DNA of 64,000 nucleotides from Hymenobacter perfusus. GTDB lineage: Bacteria > Bacteroidota > Bacteroidia > Cytophagales > Hymenobacteraceae. The DNA lies in assembly GCF_003944765.1 (NCBI RefSeq), contig NZ_RWIU01000001.1, forward strand, positions 806,001-870,000, in the 5' to 3' direction. Made by a program: the position numbers and the translations under genes. Position 1 is the stretch's first letter; each line of letters starts with the position of its first letter. The notes under the pieces were generated by a model. It saw nothing but the letters and a program-made list of their open reading frames with translations. It did not search any database and was not told the origin of the DNA. Positions 28,301 through 35,420 of the stretch are shown piece after piece.

Positions 28301-29215
28301 CTGGCTCACCCCGCCGTATTTGCGGGCAAACGGGTAGATGGAGCCAATGACCGGCAGCGGCACGAAGGCGTACTTGTACACGATGCTGAGCGGGAAGAAA
28401 TGGTCGCCCAGGGTGAAGTAGCCGCCGTGAATACCGTCGGAAAACAGCGGGTGGTGGGCCACCACCATAATGTTCTTGCCCGCGTTGCGCTGAATGATGT
28501 CCTCCACCTGAGTGAAGAAGTCGGTTTCGTTGGCTACGCCGCAGCCGCTGTTGGCACCGTAGGGCCGCTCGCCGGAGGTTTGCAGAAACCACTGCGAGTT
28601 GATGGCAATCAGCACCACGTCATCCTGCAACCGAATTTCTACCGGCCCGGGACAGGCGTCGCGGGGCAGAAAAAAGTCGCCGGTGTAGGGAAAGGCGGCC
28701 GAGTCGCTCTGCAGGTAGTTTTCCACGAAGAACTGCTCCCGGTTCACCTGATCCACGGCGCCGCGCTGGCCCTGTTTCCAGTCGTGGTTGCCCGGAATCA
28801 TGTATTTCTCGCCCTGGTAGTCGCGCAGAATCTTGAGCTGGTCCACCATGCGCCGCTCCGATTCCTTGCGGTCGGCGGCTTTGGCCTCGGGCATCCCGTA
28901 CTCGTAGATGTTGTCGCCGAGGTAGATGGTAGTGCTTTTGGAGCCGGCCGCCAGAATCTGCTTGCGCAGGTAGTTCAGCGACGGCTCGCCGCCTTCGGCT
29001 TCGGTGGCAGGCTTGCCCACGTCGCCAATCAGGAACACGCTATAGCGGATGCGGGAGCTATCCGGCGGGGTTTTCGACTCCCAATTCACGCCGCCTGCGC
29101 GGTAGTTGGGCCGCGTGGGGTGCGCCGTCTGGGTTTTCTGTTGGGCCAGGGCAGCGGGGGCCGCCGCTCCGGCCAATGCCAGCAGCAGGCAACTGGACAG
29201 GAAATGTCTGCTCAT
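25313..29215 (-). CDS. Calcineurin-like phosphoesterase fused to kinase-like region and outer-membrane barrel
   Basis: The ATG at 29215 gives a signal peptide (MSRHFLSSCLLLALAGAAAP...ALA) and 1300 residues. Residues ~60-350 are a metallophosphoesterase with the full metal set: 'LIGDVG' (D), 'YLGDNIYEYG' (GDN, about 99), 'IPGNHDW' (GNHD, about 142), 'VVAHHPLFSDG' and 'AAGHEHNLQ'. A middle part contains 'YKIGGGKQTASLKVRNEEGR' (about 480-505) and 'FDMWIGDWDRHEDQWRW ... PEDRDIAFF' (about 630-665), reminiscent of Fam20/HipA-type kinase motifs. The last ~450 residues are beta-strand repeats ending in Phe, like the BamA/surface-antigen barrel. It is predicted to lie in the outer membrane with its enzyme domains facing the periplasm or exterior. 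Substrate unknown. Confidence 0.85.
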   Translation of the reverse strand: MSRHFLSSCLLLALAGAAAPAALAQQKTQTAHPTRPNYRAGGVNWESKTPPDSSRIRYSVFLIGDVGKPATEAEGGEPSLNYLRKQILAAGSKSTTIYLGDNIYEYGMPEAKAADRKESERRMVDQLKILRDYQGEKYMIPGNHDWKQGQRGAVDQVNREQFFVENYLQSDSAAFPYTGDFFLPRDACPGPVEIRLQDDVVLIAINSQWFLQTSGERPYGANSGCGVANETDFFTQVEDIIQRNAGKNIMVVAHHPLFSDGIHGGYFTLGDHFFPLSIVYKYAFVPLPVIGSIYPFARKYGGVSQDIAHPLYQAYKKGLLEIFQKYPNVVYAAGHEHNLQFFKEGNLNHIVSGSGCKTQHVKPGSGGDALFSDKEKGFSRVNYYDNGEVWTEFYVPEGVGENGRLVFRTPMYAQQAVVAEGPSNAAGPRPNFRDSTVTVAVNPGYDDRGKFHKFLFGEHYRKEWATPVKFPVLDMATEKGGLTPYKIGGGKQTASLKVRNEEGRNFTIRSLNKDPSAVLPEALRTGAAADILQDQISAQHPFNSIVIPPLADAAGILHTNPELRYIPQDPLLGQYLERFGNTPGAIEEDAKDDQSNVESLGNAKNLVGTDKVFERITDDNDNRVNEKAFARSRLFDMWIGDWDRHEDQWRWAEKKDKDGDRKFTAVPEDRDIAFFKGDGLFPYLASRKWAIRNFQNFGKDYADWKGLNLTALSNDRVYLASVSKEEWVKQAEEMKAGLTDEVIEKAFKERWPEQIYALHGPEIIAKLKSRRELLPEVAADYYEVLSKVTEVKGSKKREKFVVERLPGDKTHVTVQKINKEGELTKMLFDRTFDNKVTKELRLYGFADRDLYEVKGDVKNGPLVRIIGGLDRDSIVDRSNVAGFRHKLHVYDADSGNVIVPGKDTRLRLEPGIDVSRYDVHNRTDRKDYTLNYFGPTAYFGYNIDDRLFVGGGAVYRTYGFRKAPYATEQSLAANYSPSQSAYNVRYLGHFVDVFGKTDLRLTAQLYGPQLLYNFFGLGNDTRNTLADGDGQARNRDINDTYRIRFSRLTVAPMLEKDVFSFLKFGIGPQYDQFRIDRAQIGREIEQGLDAAGNGQVGTAAAGIRASDFGLNRYVGGKAYLNLDAASSPKNPRIGLRWYNSVEYNHQLNGEKLDYARLATEFRAYLSPNFPFQLTWAGRIGANRNLGDYRFYQANTLGGTTNLRGYRRTRYAGRSSVYGNAEVRIQLFSFNAYVVPGKFGILGLADAARVYTSRDTETGLKSLHTAVGGGVWVDILKQAVVNATYSVGEENLVFVGFDFLF

Positions 29216-29483
29216 ATAATGAAAGAAGTAGCGCGAAAGCAAGAACCCAGCGGCGCGCCGGGGCGACGGGGCGAATGATCAGGAAATACGGTAAACTTAC
29301 CGGTAACGACTGAAGTACGCGTGACTATCGTACGGGTGGTGCGCTGCCCTACGCAATTCGCCCGACTACGGTTGGGTTTGCAGTGAGTTGCCCGCAACTT
29401 CCCCCTCACAACCGGCAACTGCTAAAACGCGTTGTAAGCCGAACAGCCCCTGCTGTGATATTTTCGTAGTTCCCCTTCCCCTG

Positions 29484-30725
29484 ATGGAGCCTATTCTTAC
29501 TCAGAAACCGGCCAAGGCCGAAATTGTCAAAAGTGCGAAGGCCTATGTGCTGGCGCTGCTGGAAGAAAAGCTTCCGGCCCAGCTCGTGTACCATTCGCCC
29601 AAACATACTACCACGGTAGTAAAGGAAGCCCGGGCGCTGGCCGAAGCGGCCGGCCTCGATGAGGCCGATCAGGAAGCATTGGTGCTGGCCGCCTGGTTTC
29701 ATGACGCGGGCTACCTGGATACCTACGACGGCCACGAGTTTCGCAGCGCCGAGCTGGCCGGCGAGTGGCTCACCAAACAGGGCTATCCGCCCGAGCGCAC
29801 GGCCCTCGTGCAAACCCTCATCAAGGCCACCCACCGCGACGCCACCCGGGAAACCGAGCTGGAGCAGCTGCTGGTAGATGCCGACATGAGCGGAATGGGC
29901 CGGGACGATTTTTTCGCCAACGCCGAGCTGCTGCGGGCCGAGTGGGAAACCAGCCTGGGCAAAACCTACTCCAATACCGAGTGGGCCGAAAATCAGCTGG
30001 CGTTTCTGCTGGCCGGCAAGTACTACACCAAAGCCGCCAAAGACCGATACCAGGACCAGCTGAAGGACAACATCAAGGAGCAGCGCAAGCTGTTGAAGAA
30101 GACCGAGAAGAAGAAAAAGAAAAAGACGGAGGAAGAGGAAGGTACGTTTGCCGAGCCCAAGCGCGGCATCGAAACCATGTTCCGGACCATGTACAGCAAC
30201 CACATGAAGCTTTCGGACATGGCCGACAAGAAGGCCAACATGATGATTTCGCTGAACGCGGTGCTCATGTCGCTCATCATTACCTACTTCGGGGCGAAGC
30301 TGGGCAGCAAAACGGCGGCCCTGAGCAACGTAGGCGTTATCCGCAACCCCATTATTGCCGTGCCAATGGGTATTCTGCTGGCCACGGCCCTGGCCTCGGT
30401 TATCACCGCCATTCTGTGCGCCCAGCCCGACGTAACGAGCTTCAAGTGGCTCAAGCGCAGCCCCCAGATTGCCACCAACCGCCGCGTGAACCTGCTGTTC
30501 TTCGGTAACTTCAGCAAGCTCAGCCTCGACGACTTCCAGAGCGGCATGACCCAGCTGATGCAGCAAAAGGACGCCCTGTACACCAACATGGTGACGGACA
30601 TCTACTACCTCGGCGACGTGCTGACCAAAAAGTACCGTCTGCTGCGCCTGAGCTACACCATCTTCATGGTCGGCCTGATCCTGACCGCCCTATCGTTCGG
30701 CATTGCGCTGCTGTATAAGATGTAA
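29484..30725 (+). CDS. HD-domain protein with C-terminal PycTM (Pycsar effector-type) membrane domain
   Basis: The ATG at 29484 gives 413 residues. The N-terminal half is an HD phosphohydrolase domain: 'YHSPKHTTTVV' (His ligand), 'AAWFHDAGY' (HD pair, about residue 73), and 'DADMSGMGRDDF' carrying the distal Asp. A lysine/glutamate stretch ('KKKKKTEEEEG') links to a PycTM-like domain (PF18967/DUF5706): 'MFRTMYSNHMKLSDMADKKA', 'MMISLNAVLMSLIITYF', two or three transmembrane helices, and a final helix 'TIFMVGLILTALSFGIALLY'. In Pycsar defence, PycTM proteins damage the membrane after binding cCMP or cUMP. Here the domain is fused to HD and faces a cyclase-like gene (DUF2652). HD-PycTM fusions may also be housekeeping, so the role is open. 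Confidence 0.88.
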   Translation: MEPILTQKPAKAEIVKSAKAYVLALLEEKLPAQLVYHSPKHTTTVVKEARALAEAAGLDEADQEALVLAAWFHDAGYLDTYDGHEFRSAELAGEWLTKQGYPPERTALVQTLIKATHRDATRETELEQLLVDADMSGMGRDDFFANAELLRAEWETSLGKTYSNTEWAENQLAFLLAGKYYTKAAKDRYQDQLKDNIKEQRKLLKKTEKKKKKKTEEEEGTFAEPKRGIETMFRTMYSNHMKLSDMADKKANMMISLNAVLMSLIITYFGAKLGSKTAALSNVGVIRNPIIAVPMGILLATALASVITAILCAQPDVTSFKWLKRSPQIATNRRVNLLFFGNFSKLSLDDFQSGMTQLMQQKDALYTNMVTDIYYLGDVLTKKYRLLRLSYTIFMVGLILTALSFGIALLYKM

Positions 30726-30764
30726 GGGGTGAATTGCTGAACCGTTCTGTCCTTGAGAGCAGCG

Positions 30765-30929
30765 CGCAGCACCCGAAGGACGGCGCAGCTAATCCGTCCT
30801 TTTCTTAGCTCCTAGCTTCGACCTACGCAAAAGCCCCTGACGCCAGCACGAACGTCAGGGGCTTTCCTTATTTCAGGGTTTTGAACCGTGTGAAGGACGG
30901 ATTAGCTGCGCTGTCCTTCGGGTGCTGCG
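30765..30929. repeat. 37-bp inverted repeat enclosing a terminator
   Basis: Arms 30765-30801 and 30893-30929 are reverse complements with one mismatch (CGCAGCACCCGAAGGAC core). They flank a separate hairpin at 30829-30865. The element lies in the 243-bp gap between the convergent HD-PycTM and DUF2652 genes. Confidence 0.85.
30829..30865. terminator. Terminator between HD-PycTM and DUF2652 genes
   Basis: AAAAGCCCCTGACG pairs with CGTCAGGGGCTTT across a 10-base loop. It is placed to stop both convergent transcripts. Confidence 0.8.
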
Positions 30930-30968
30930 GCTCCGCCTCGCAATGACGGTATCCAACAAACTACCACC

Positions 30969-32120
30969 TCACCGCTCCACCAGCTGCGCGAACCGGGCCA
31001 GGGAGCGGCCCAGGAAGCGGTAGAGGCGGCGCAGCTGGCCGAAGCGAACGAGGCGGTGGCTGCTGGCCACGTGGCCGTAGCGCAGCTCCAGCGTCAGCAG
31101 GCAGCTATCAAAATCCACGGCTTCCACGCAGCAGAACAGCAGGGCGTTGGGGAACAGGCGGAAGTGCGAAATCTTTTCCACGTAGGTCAGGCGGCCGTCC
31201 TCGTCCTCCAGGCACTGCACCGTCTGGAAGTCGATCTGGCCGCTGAACACGTCTACTTTGTAGCTGGTGCCCAGGCGGCCGGCCTTGGTTACATCGTAGT
31301 GCACGGCGGTGGCGCCTTCCATCCAGCGCGGGCGCAGGCGGAAGTTGCTGAGCACCCGCAGCGCGTAGGGCGCGGGCACGCGCAGGGCGCGGCGCACTTT
31401 CAGCACGCAGCCCCGGCCGGTGGGCACGTCGTCGTCCACGTCGGGAGCGTGCAGGAGCAGGCGCAGGGGAGAGAGGTGGGCGTAGTGGTAGGGTGTTTCG
31501 CCGAGGTGCTCGTAGTAGGTGGAGCCGGGCAGCAGGCGCGTCCAGGCAAAGGTGCGGGCCAGCTCGGCCGGGGGCTGGGTGGCGGTGTACCCCTCCGACA
31601 GCAGGATGTACTCGGAGCCGGCAATGTTGTTCTTGAGCAGCCGGTGCACCACAATTACGTCGCGGCCCATGAGCTTGGTGTGCTCCCGGATGCGGGCCAC
31701 GCTCACGCGGCCGTAGTGCACCACAATTTTGAGCGTGAGGGCCAGCTCCTGCAGGGAGGCGGCCAGGGCCGAGCCGGTGTCGCGCTCCACCAGGCGCAGG
31801 TAGTTCTGAAAGTCAAGGTAGATGCGGCGACACTGGCGCACCAGTTCCTCGGCCGTGGGGGGCGGGCCCAGCCGATAAAACAGCACCGCGTCGCCCTGAA
31901 TTTCGTTGACTTCCAGCTCCAGCGTGTTGGCCTCGATGAGGATTTCCAGCAGATCCGCCACCAGAAACGGCGCCTGGGGGTTGCCCGATTCCTCGATGAA
32001 GCGGGTGAAGCCACTGATGTCGGGAATGAGCAGCAGGGCCGGCTGCTGGCCATCGGCGGCCGAGCCGGACGCGGTACCGGCCGCGCGGCGCTGGGCCCGT
32101 AATTCATCCAAAACACCCAT
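30969..32120 (-). CDS. DUF2652 protein: class III cyclase-like domain plus SRPBCC-like domain
   Basis: The 383-residue protein opens with a region laid out like class III nucleotidyl cyclases: 'LLIPDISGFTRFIEES' (first metal Asp, about residue 34) and 'VNEIQGDAVLFYR' (second Asp, about 77). Then come 'IVVHYGRVSVARI' and 'GRDVIVVHRLLKNN'. In that last motif the transition-state Arg is kept, but the usual Asn of V-N-x-x-x-R appears to be Ile, so activity is uncertain. Residues ~235-360 read like a SRPBCC/START-type lipid-binding fold ('LRPRWMEGATAVHYDV', 'YVEKISHFRLFPNALLF'). It is cytoplasmic with no signal peptide. It converges on the HD-PycTM gene, which suggests but does not prove a Pycsar-like pairing. 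Confidence 0.8.
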   Translation of the reverse strand: MGVLDELRAQRRAAGTASGSAADGQQPALLLIPDISGFTRFIEESGNPQAPFLVADLLEILIEANTLELEVNEIQGDAVLFYRLGPPPTAEELVRQCRRIYLDFQNYLRLVERDTGSALAASLQELALTLKIVVHYGRVSVARIREHTKLMGRDVIVVHRLLKNNIAGSEYILLSEGYTATQPPAELARTFAWTRLLPGSTYYEHLGETPYHYAHLSPLRLLLHAPDVDDDVPTGRGCVLKVRRALRVPAPYALRVLSNFRLRPRWMEGATAVHYDVTKAGRLGTSYKVDVFSGQIDFQTVQCLEDEDGRLTYVEKISHFRLFPNALLFCCVEAVDFDSCLLTLELRYGHVASSHRLVRFGQLRRLYRFLGRSLARFAQLVER

Positions 32121-32247
32121 ACAGCCGGAAAAAATAGGAAAAACGGTGGAAGCAGTGCGCGAAGATACGGCTGGAAGCGCCCTACCCGTACTGCCTGGTT
32201 TGGGCGGCCGGGGCTTTCGGCGTAGCTTTGCGGCCGGGTAACCAGCC

Positions 32248-32319
32248 GGCTGCGTAGTTCAACGGATAGAATGAGGGTTTCCTAAACTTTAGATGTGGGT
32301 TCGATTCCCGCCGCGGCCA
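32248..32319 (+). tRNA. tRNA-Arg(CCT)
   Basis: A 72-nt cloverleaf can be drawn. The acceptor stem is GGCTGCG with CGCGGCC, the D arm GTTC...GAAT, and the anticodon arm AGGGT-TTCCTAA-ACTTT with anticodon CCT. The T arm is GTGGG-TTCGATT-CCCGC, with discriminator A. CCA is not encoded. A perfect 15-bp terminator follows at once. Confidence 0.93.
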
Positions 32320-32323
32320 CTTT

Positions 32324-32354
32324 AAAGCGCGTTTCTGACTCAGAAACGCGCTTT
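32324..32354 (+). terminator. tRNA terminator
   Basis: AAAGCGCGTTTCTGA and TCAGAAACGCGCTTT pair over 15 bp with a one-base loop, followed by TTGCTTT. Confidence 0.85.
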
Positions 32355-32453
32355 TTGCTTTATCGGGGGACGGTTTGGGGGACAAACAGAGGCGACTTAA
32401 TATTTGGGAGGACAATTGCCCACCCAGGGCCGACGCATTTTTGCGGCGGCGGA

Positions 32454-32545
32454 TTATCTTTGTTTTGCCCGCCGGGTAAGTAGTTGCCAGCTCCTACCCA
32501 TGGTGGGCAAGGGCCGCCGCGTCAATCGACACGGCGGCCCTTCTC
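32454..32545 (+). ncRNA. Predicted structured small RNA with own promoter box and terminator
   Basis: A TATCTTTG -7-type box (32454-32461) is followed by a 14-bp nested stem: 32465-32473 with 32502-32510, then 32474-32478 with 32495-32499, with a 16-base loop and AT bulge. A GC-rich hairpin (AAGGGCCGCCG/CGGCGGCCCTT, 32509-32542) and TTCTCTTTT come next. There is no ORF inside. The transcript would be about 75-80 nt. I recognise no known RNA family. Confidence 0.5.
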
Positions 32546-32664
32546 TTTTGCGGAGGGTGTCCAGCAAACCGGACAGCCTGCTACTTCCTAAGTGAGCAGC
32601 CCCTTTGGCTCACAGTTGAGAAAGCCGGACAGGAAAAGGTGGGAGGTACCCACCTTATTGCCCG

Positions 32665-32997
32665 CTACTTCCGAAGCAGCCGCCGGGCGGCGCGGTCGTT
32701 AGCTTCCCGCTGCTCCGGGGTACCGCCGATATGCAGCGTCACTTTCACCCGGCCTTTCTGCTCATCATTAACAGCCAGGGCGGTGCGTTGCAGCTTGGGG
32801 GCTACAAACTCGGCCAGCTTTACATAGGCGTCTATAAAGTCCTTGCCGTTTAGCGTGAGCAGGTGGCCCCGTAACGTATCGGCGTCGAGGCCGGCGAGGG
32901 CCGCGCCGATAAGCTCCCGGGTGTGGGCGGTGGCCTTATTGGCGCTTCCTTTTGGGCGGCCGGAGGGGTTGCCGCTGGTTCCTTTCTCGTACTGCAT
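32665..32997 (-). CDS. DUF5681-like phage-associated protein
   Basis: The ATG at 32997 (an in-frame TTG lies 18 bases upstream) gives 110 residues. The N-terminus 'EKGTSGNPSGRPKGSANKAT' is the glycine/proline-rich signature of DUF5681, often found next to or within phage small terminase-type genes. The rest is helical ('GKDFIDAYVKLAEFVAPKLQ', 'EQREANDRAARRLLRK'). It stands alone about 350 bp downstream of tRNA-Arg, so it is likely a remnant or a cargo gene of an element integrated there. No terminase large subunit or integrase is visible nearby. Confidence 0.7.
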   Translation of the reverse strand: MQYEKGTSGNPSGRPKGSANKATAHTRELIGAALAGLDADTLRGHLLTLNGKDFIDAYVKLAEFVAPKLQRTALAVNDEQKGRVKVTLHIGGTPEQREANDRAARRLLRK

Positions 32998-33634
32998 ACC
33001 TGCTGGGGCTGGCAAGGGGTATCCGAAACGGTTACGCCTGTTATCGCCTGTTGTTTACAGCAAGATACGGCCAGCGGCGGCGGGCCCATAGCCCACGGCC
33101 GGGGCCGGACTTTTGGGGTTGAGTTTTGCACGCGCACGGCGGCGGGGGTACTCTGCGGTGGGTCGGCGGCCACGGTGAAGGAACTACCCTACCCCTCCCC
33201 TAGCGGCTCTAAGACACCAGGTGTATGCTCCGTAAAATTTACGGATTAAGGCTCTGGCTTATTTATACTGTCAGTTCAGTAAATAGCGTCGTTTCGTAAA
33301 CACGGGTATTCCCGGTTTCATGAAACTGGCGAAGCATAGTTTCCCTGCTATATCCGGATAACCTGTATGAAAGCAGATTTGCTTTCTGCCCACGGACTAA
33401 AAATGACAAAGGGTATACCGAATCGGTATACCCTTTGAAAAAAGGAGCGCCTCTACTCATACCAAGCTGAATTAGCTATGAGTAGTAAAAGGCTTACGTT
33501 TAAAGCTAAGTAGTGACAAGACTATACTCCCAACCTGCATCAACCATTACACATTGGTATGGAACGTAAGCAGCGGGCCAGTTCTTACAGTTACCCCCAC
33601 CATTAATCTAGTCTCGGGCTGGCTTTTCGATAAA
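32998..33634. other. Intergenic region with perfect palindrome
   Basis: About 640 bp without a convincing gene. Composition shifts from GC-rich to clearly AT-richer after about 33230. A 15-bp perfect palindrome (CAAAGGGTATACCGA, one-base spacer, complement) occupies 33407-33437. A 65-codon minus-strand open frame overlaps it but shows no protein-like features. Confidence 0.6.
33407..33437. promoter_or_regulatory. Perfect 15-bp palindrome, possible operator or recombination site
   Basis: Arms 33407-33421 and 33423-33437 are exact complements around a single A. There is no T-run on the plus-strand 3' side, so a terminator is not favoured. Confidence 0.5.
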
Positions 33635-35308
33635 CTATTGTTCTATCATAAGTTTGCCCACGTACAAGCGCCCCTCAACAGTGACGGCCCTTAGAGTGTA
33701 GAGGCCAGGAATGAGGCCTCGCACCGATACTGTGGCATTAGACATTACAAGTGCAGTACGCACCTCCCGGCCCAAAGCATCAAATAGTTGCACGTGGCTG
33801 CCGACAGGTACACCTGATAACATTACAGCGTCAGTTGCCGGATTCGGATATAAGCTTAGAGTGGATGTTGAACTACTAAGCTGAGTCGCTAGCACGGTAG
33901 TGCCTAAGCGGGCAATGAAAGCTTCTCGGTTAATAGCACTACTTAGTGATAGCGGGCCAAAAGAGCAGGAGTTTGAGAATCGCCCAACTACAAAAGTATT
34001 ACCGAGGGCGTCGAGGCCAACGTGAAGGCCATAGTCTACTTCTGGGCCACCAGCTTGCTGCACCCAACGCACCTGTCCTTGAGGGGTGTAAGATGCCACT
34101 ACTATATCTTGTTTGCCTGCGCTGGTGAGAGTAATAGCACCAAGCCGAGCACCATTACTAAAATCACCAGTTATGTAGGGGTTACCTACTGCATCTAAGC
34201 TCAGGCCATACCATGCATCCGCACCAGAACTGCCAAGAGTTTGAGCCCACTGCACTGTACCATCAGGCGAGTACTTTATGAGACTGCCATCCATACTTCC
34301 GGCACCTTGCAGTGTCGTGTTCTCAAGCGTAGCTGGACCAGTGAAATCAGCTATTATGTACAAGCTACCAGTGGCATCGACTATACCCTGACTGATTATA
34401 TCATCACCCGAACCGCCGAACTGCTTTGCCCATTCAAAGGTACCCTGCGCATTATATTTTGCTATTAGCACGTCCTCATTACCGCGACTGGTAAGCGTAG
34501 TGGTTCCGATAATAACAGGTTGGTTAAAGGAGTTCAGGATATAAGCTTCACCAGTGGAGGATATAGCCAACTTTGGGGAAGTCCACGAAGCAGAATTACC
34601 AGTAAGAGGACCATATTGGTAAATAGGGGCTAAGGACTGTAAAGCACCAGTTGCTGCCGATAAGCGCGCCAAATAGGCCCCCTTGACGTTAGGAACAGTA
34701 ATCGTAGTCGATTCTATTGTAAGTGGATTGTCGAAGCTACCAGTCAGATATAAAATCCCGGAAGCATCGACCCTAATACCGCTACCGATTGCAGTGTCGT
34801 TAGGTGGGGTGCTTCTATTCTGCTGCACCCACTCAGGGGTACCCTGTGGTGAATACCTTATCACCATAATCTTAGGTATGATAGCATTACCACCGACTAA
34901 AGTTAAATTATCACCAAGCGTAATAGAAGCGGCAAAATAACCGGTTATATAAGCGTTACCCGCTGCATCCACTGTGATGTCCCCAATACCCTCGGAGCCA
35001 GTGGAGCCTATCTGGCGTACCCAAGCTAACACACCTGCTGGAGTATATTTTGCGACGTACGCATCAGTGTCACCTACGCTTCTGAGCGTAGTTCCACCGA
35101 TGGAGGTAGTAGCGTTAAAAGTTCCTGCTTCATATGTATTACCAGAGGCATCAATTGCTACATGCGCCCCAAAAACAGAGCCATGCCCTATAGCACGAGT
35201 GCTTGACCAAGCGGGAGCAGTTTGAGCCCAACTACTACTGCTTAGAAGTAAAATGGCAAATGCGCAAAAAGCGCAGCCTAGTCTAAAGCGGATAAAGGTT
35301 TGAATCAT
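33635..35308 (-). CDS. SBBP-repeat beta-propeller protein with T9SS sorting domain, low GC
   Basis: The 557-residue protein has a signal peptide (MIQTFIRFRLGCAFCAFAIL...SWA) and at least seven SBBP-type repeats of roughly 55-65 residues. Their pattern is 'D-A-x-G-N-x-Y-x-x-G-x-F' followed by 'AYVAKYTPAGVLAWVRQIGS' ('DAAGNAYITGYFAAS', 'DATGSLYIIADFTG', 'DAVGNPYITGDFSNG', 'DALGNTFVVGRFSNS'). A C-terminal sorting domain ('LYPNPATDAVMLSGVPVGSH ... GLYTLRAVTVEGR') completes it. It is predicted to be surface-exposed. Codon use is much less GC-biased than in neighbours, which points to recent transfer into this stretch. Confidence 0.85.
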   Translation of the reverse strand: MIQTFIRFRLGCAFCAFAILLLSSSSWAQTAPAWSSTRAIGHGSVFGAHVAIDASGNTYEAGTFNATTSIGGTTLRSVGDTDAYVAKYTPAGVLAWVRQIGSTGSEGIGDITVDAAGNAYITGYFAASITLGDNLTLVGGNAIIPKIMVIRYSPQGTPEWVQQNRSTPPNDTAIGSGIRVDASGILYLTGSFDNPLTIESTTITVPNVKGAYLARLSAATGALQSLAPIYQYGPLTGNSASWTSPKLAISSTGEAYILNSFNQPVIIGTTTLTSRGNEDVLIAKYNAQGTFEWAKQFGGSGDDIISQGIVDATGSLYIIADFTGPATLENTTLQGAGSMDGSLIKYSPDGTVQWAQTLGSSGADAWYGLSLDAVGNPYITGDFSNGARLGAITLTSAGKQDIVVASYTPQGQVRWVQQAGGPEVDYGLHVGLDALGNTFVVGRFSNSCSFGPLSLSSAINREAFIARLGTTVLATQLSSSTSTLSLYPNPATDAVMLSGVPVGSHVQLFDALGREVRTALVMSNATVSVRGLIPGLYTLRAVTVEGRLYVGKLMIEQ

Positions 35309-35420
35309 AGCAGAAGTTGGAGTTGAAAGTTGTTGAGAAAGTTAAATGGTACGGGCAATCGTAACTACTCAGCCGCGCCTAATCAAAGGTCCCTACTTTT
35401 CATGAGATGGGCGAATAAAA

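Noticed and set aside
26552..29278. 908-codon plus-strand open frame opposite the phosphoesterase gene
   Set aside because: It is the antisense shadow of a real gene with recognisable motifs; the translation is Val/Leu/His/Gln-rich filler typical of reversed GC-rich codons.
33263..33460. 65-codon minus-strand frame over the 33.4-kb palindrome
   Set aside because: No recognisable features, and it translates a perfect palindrome; chance frame more likely.
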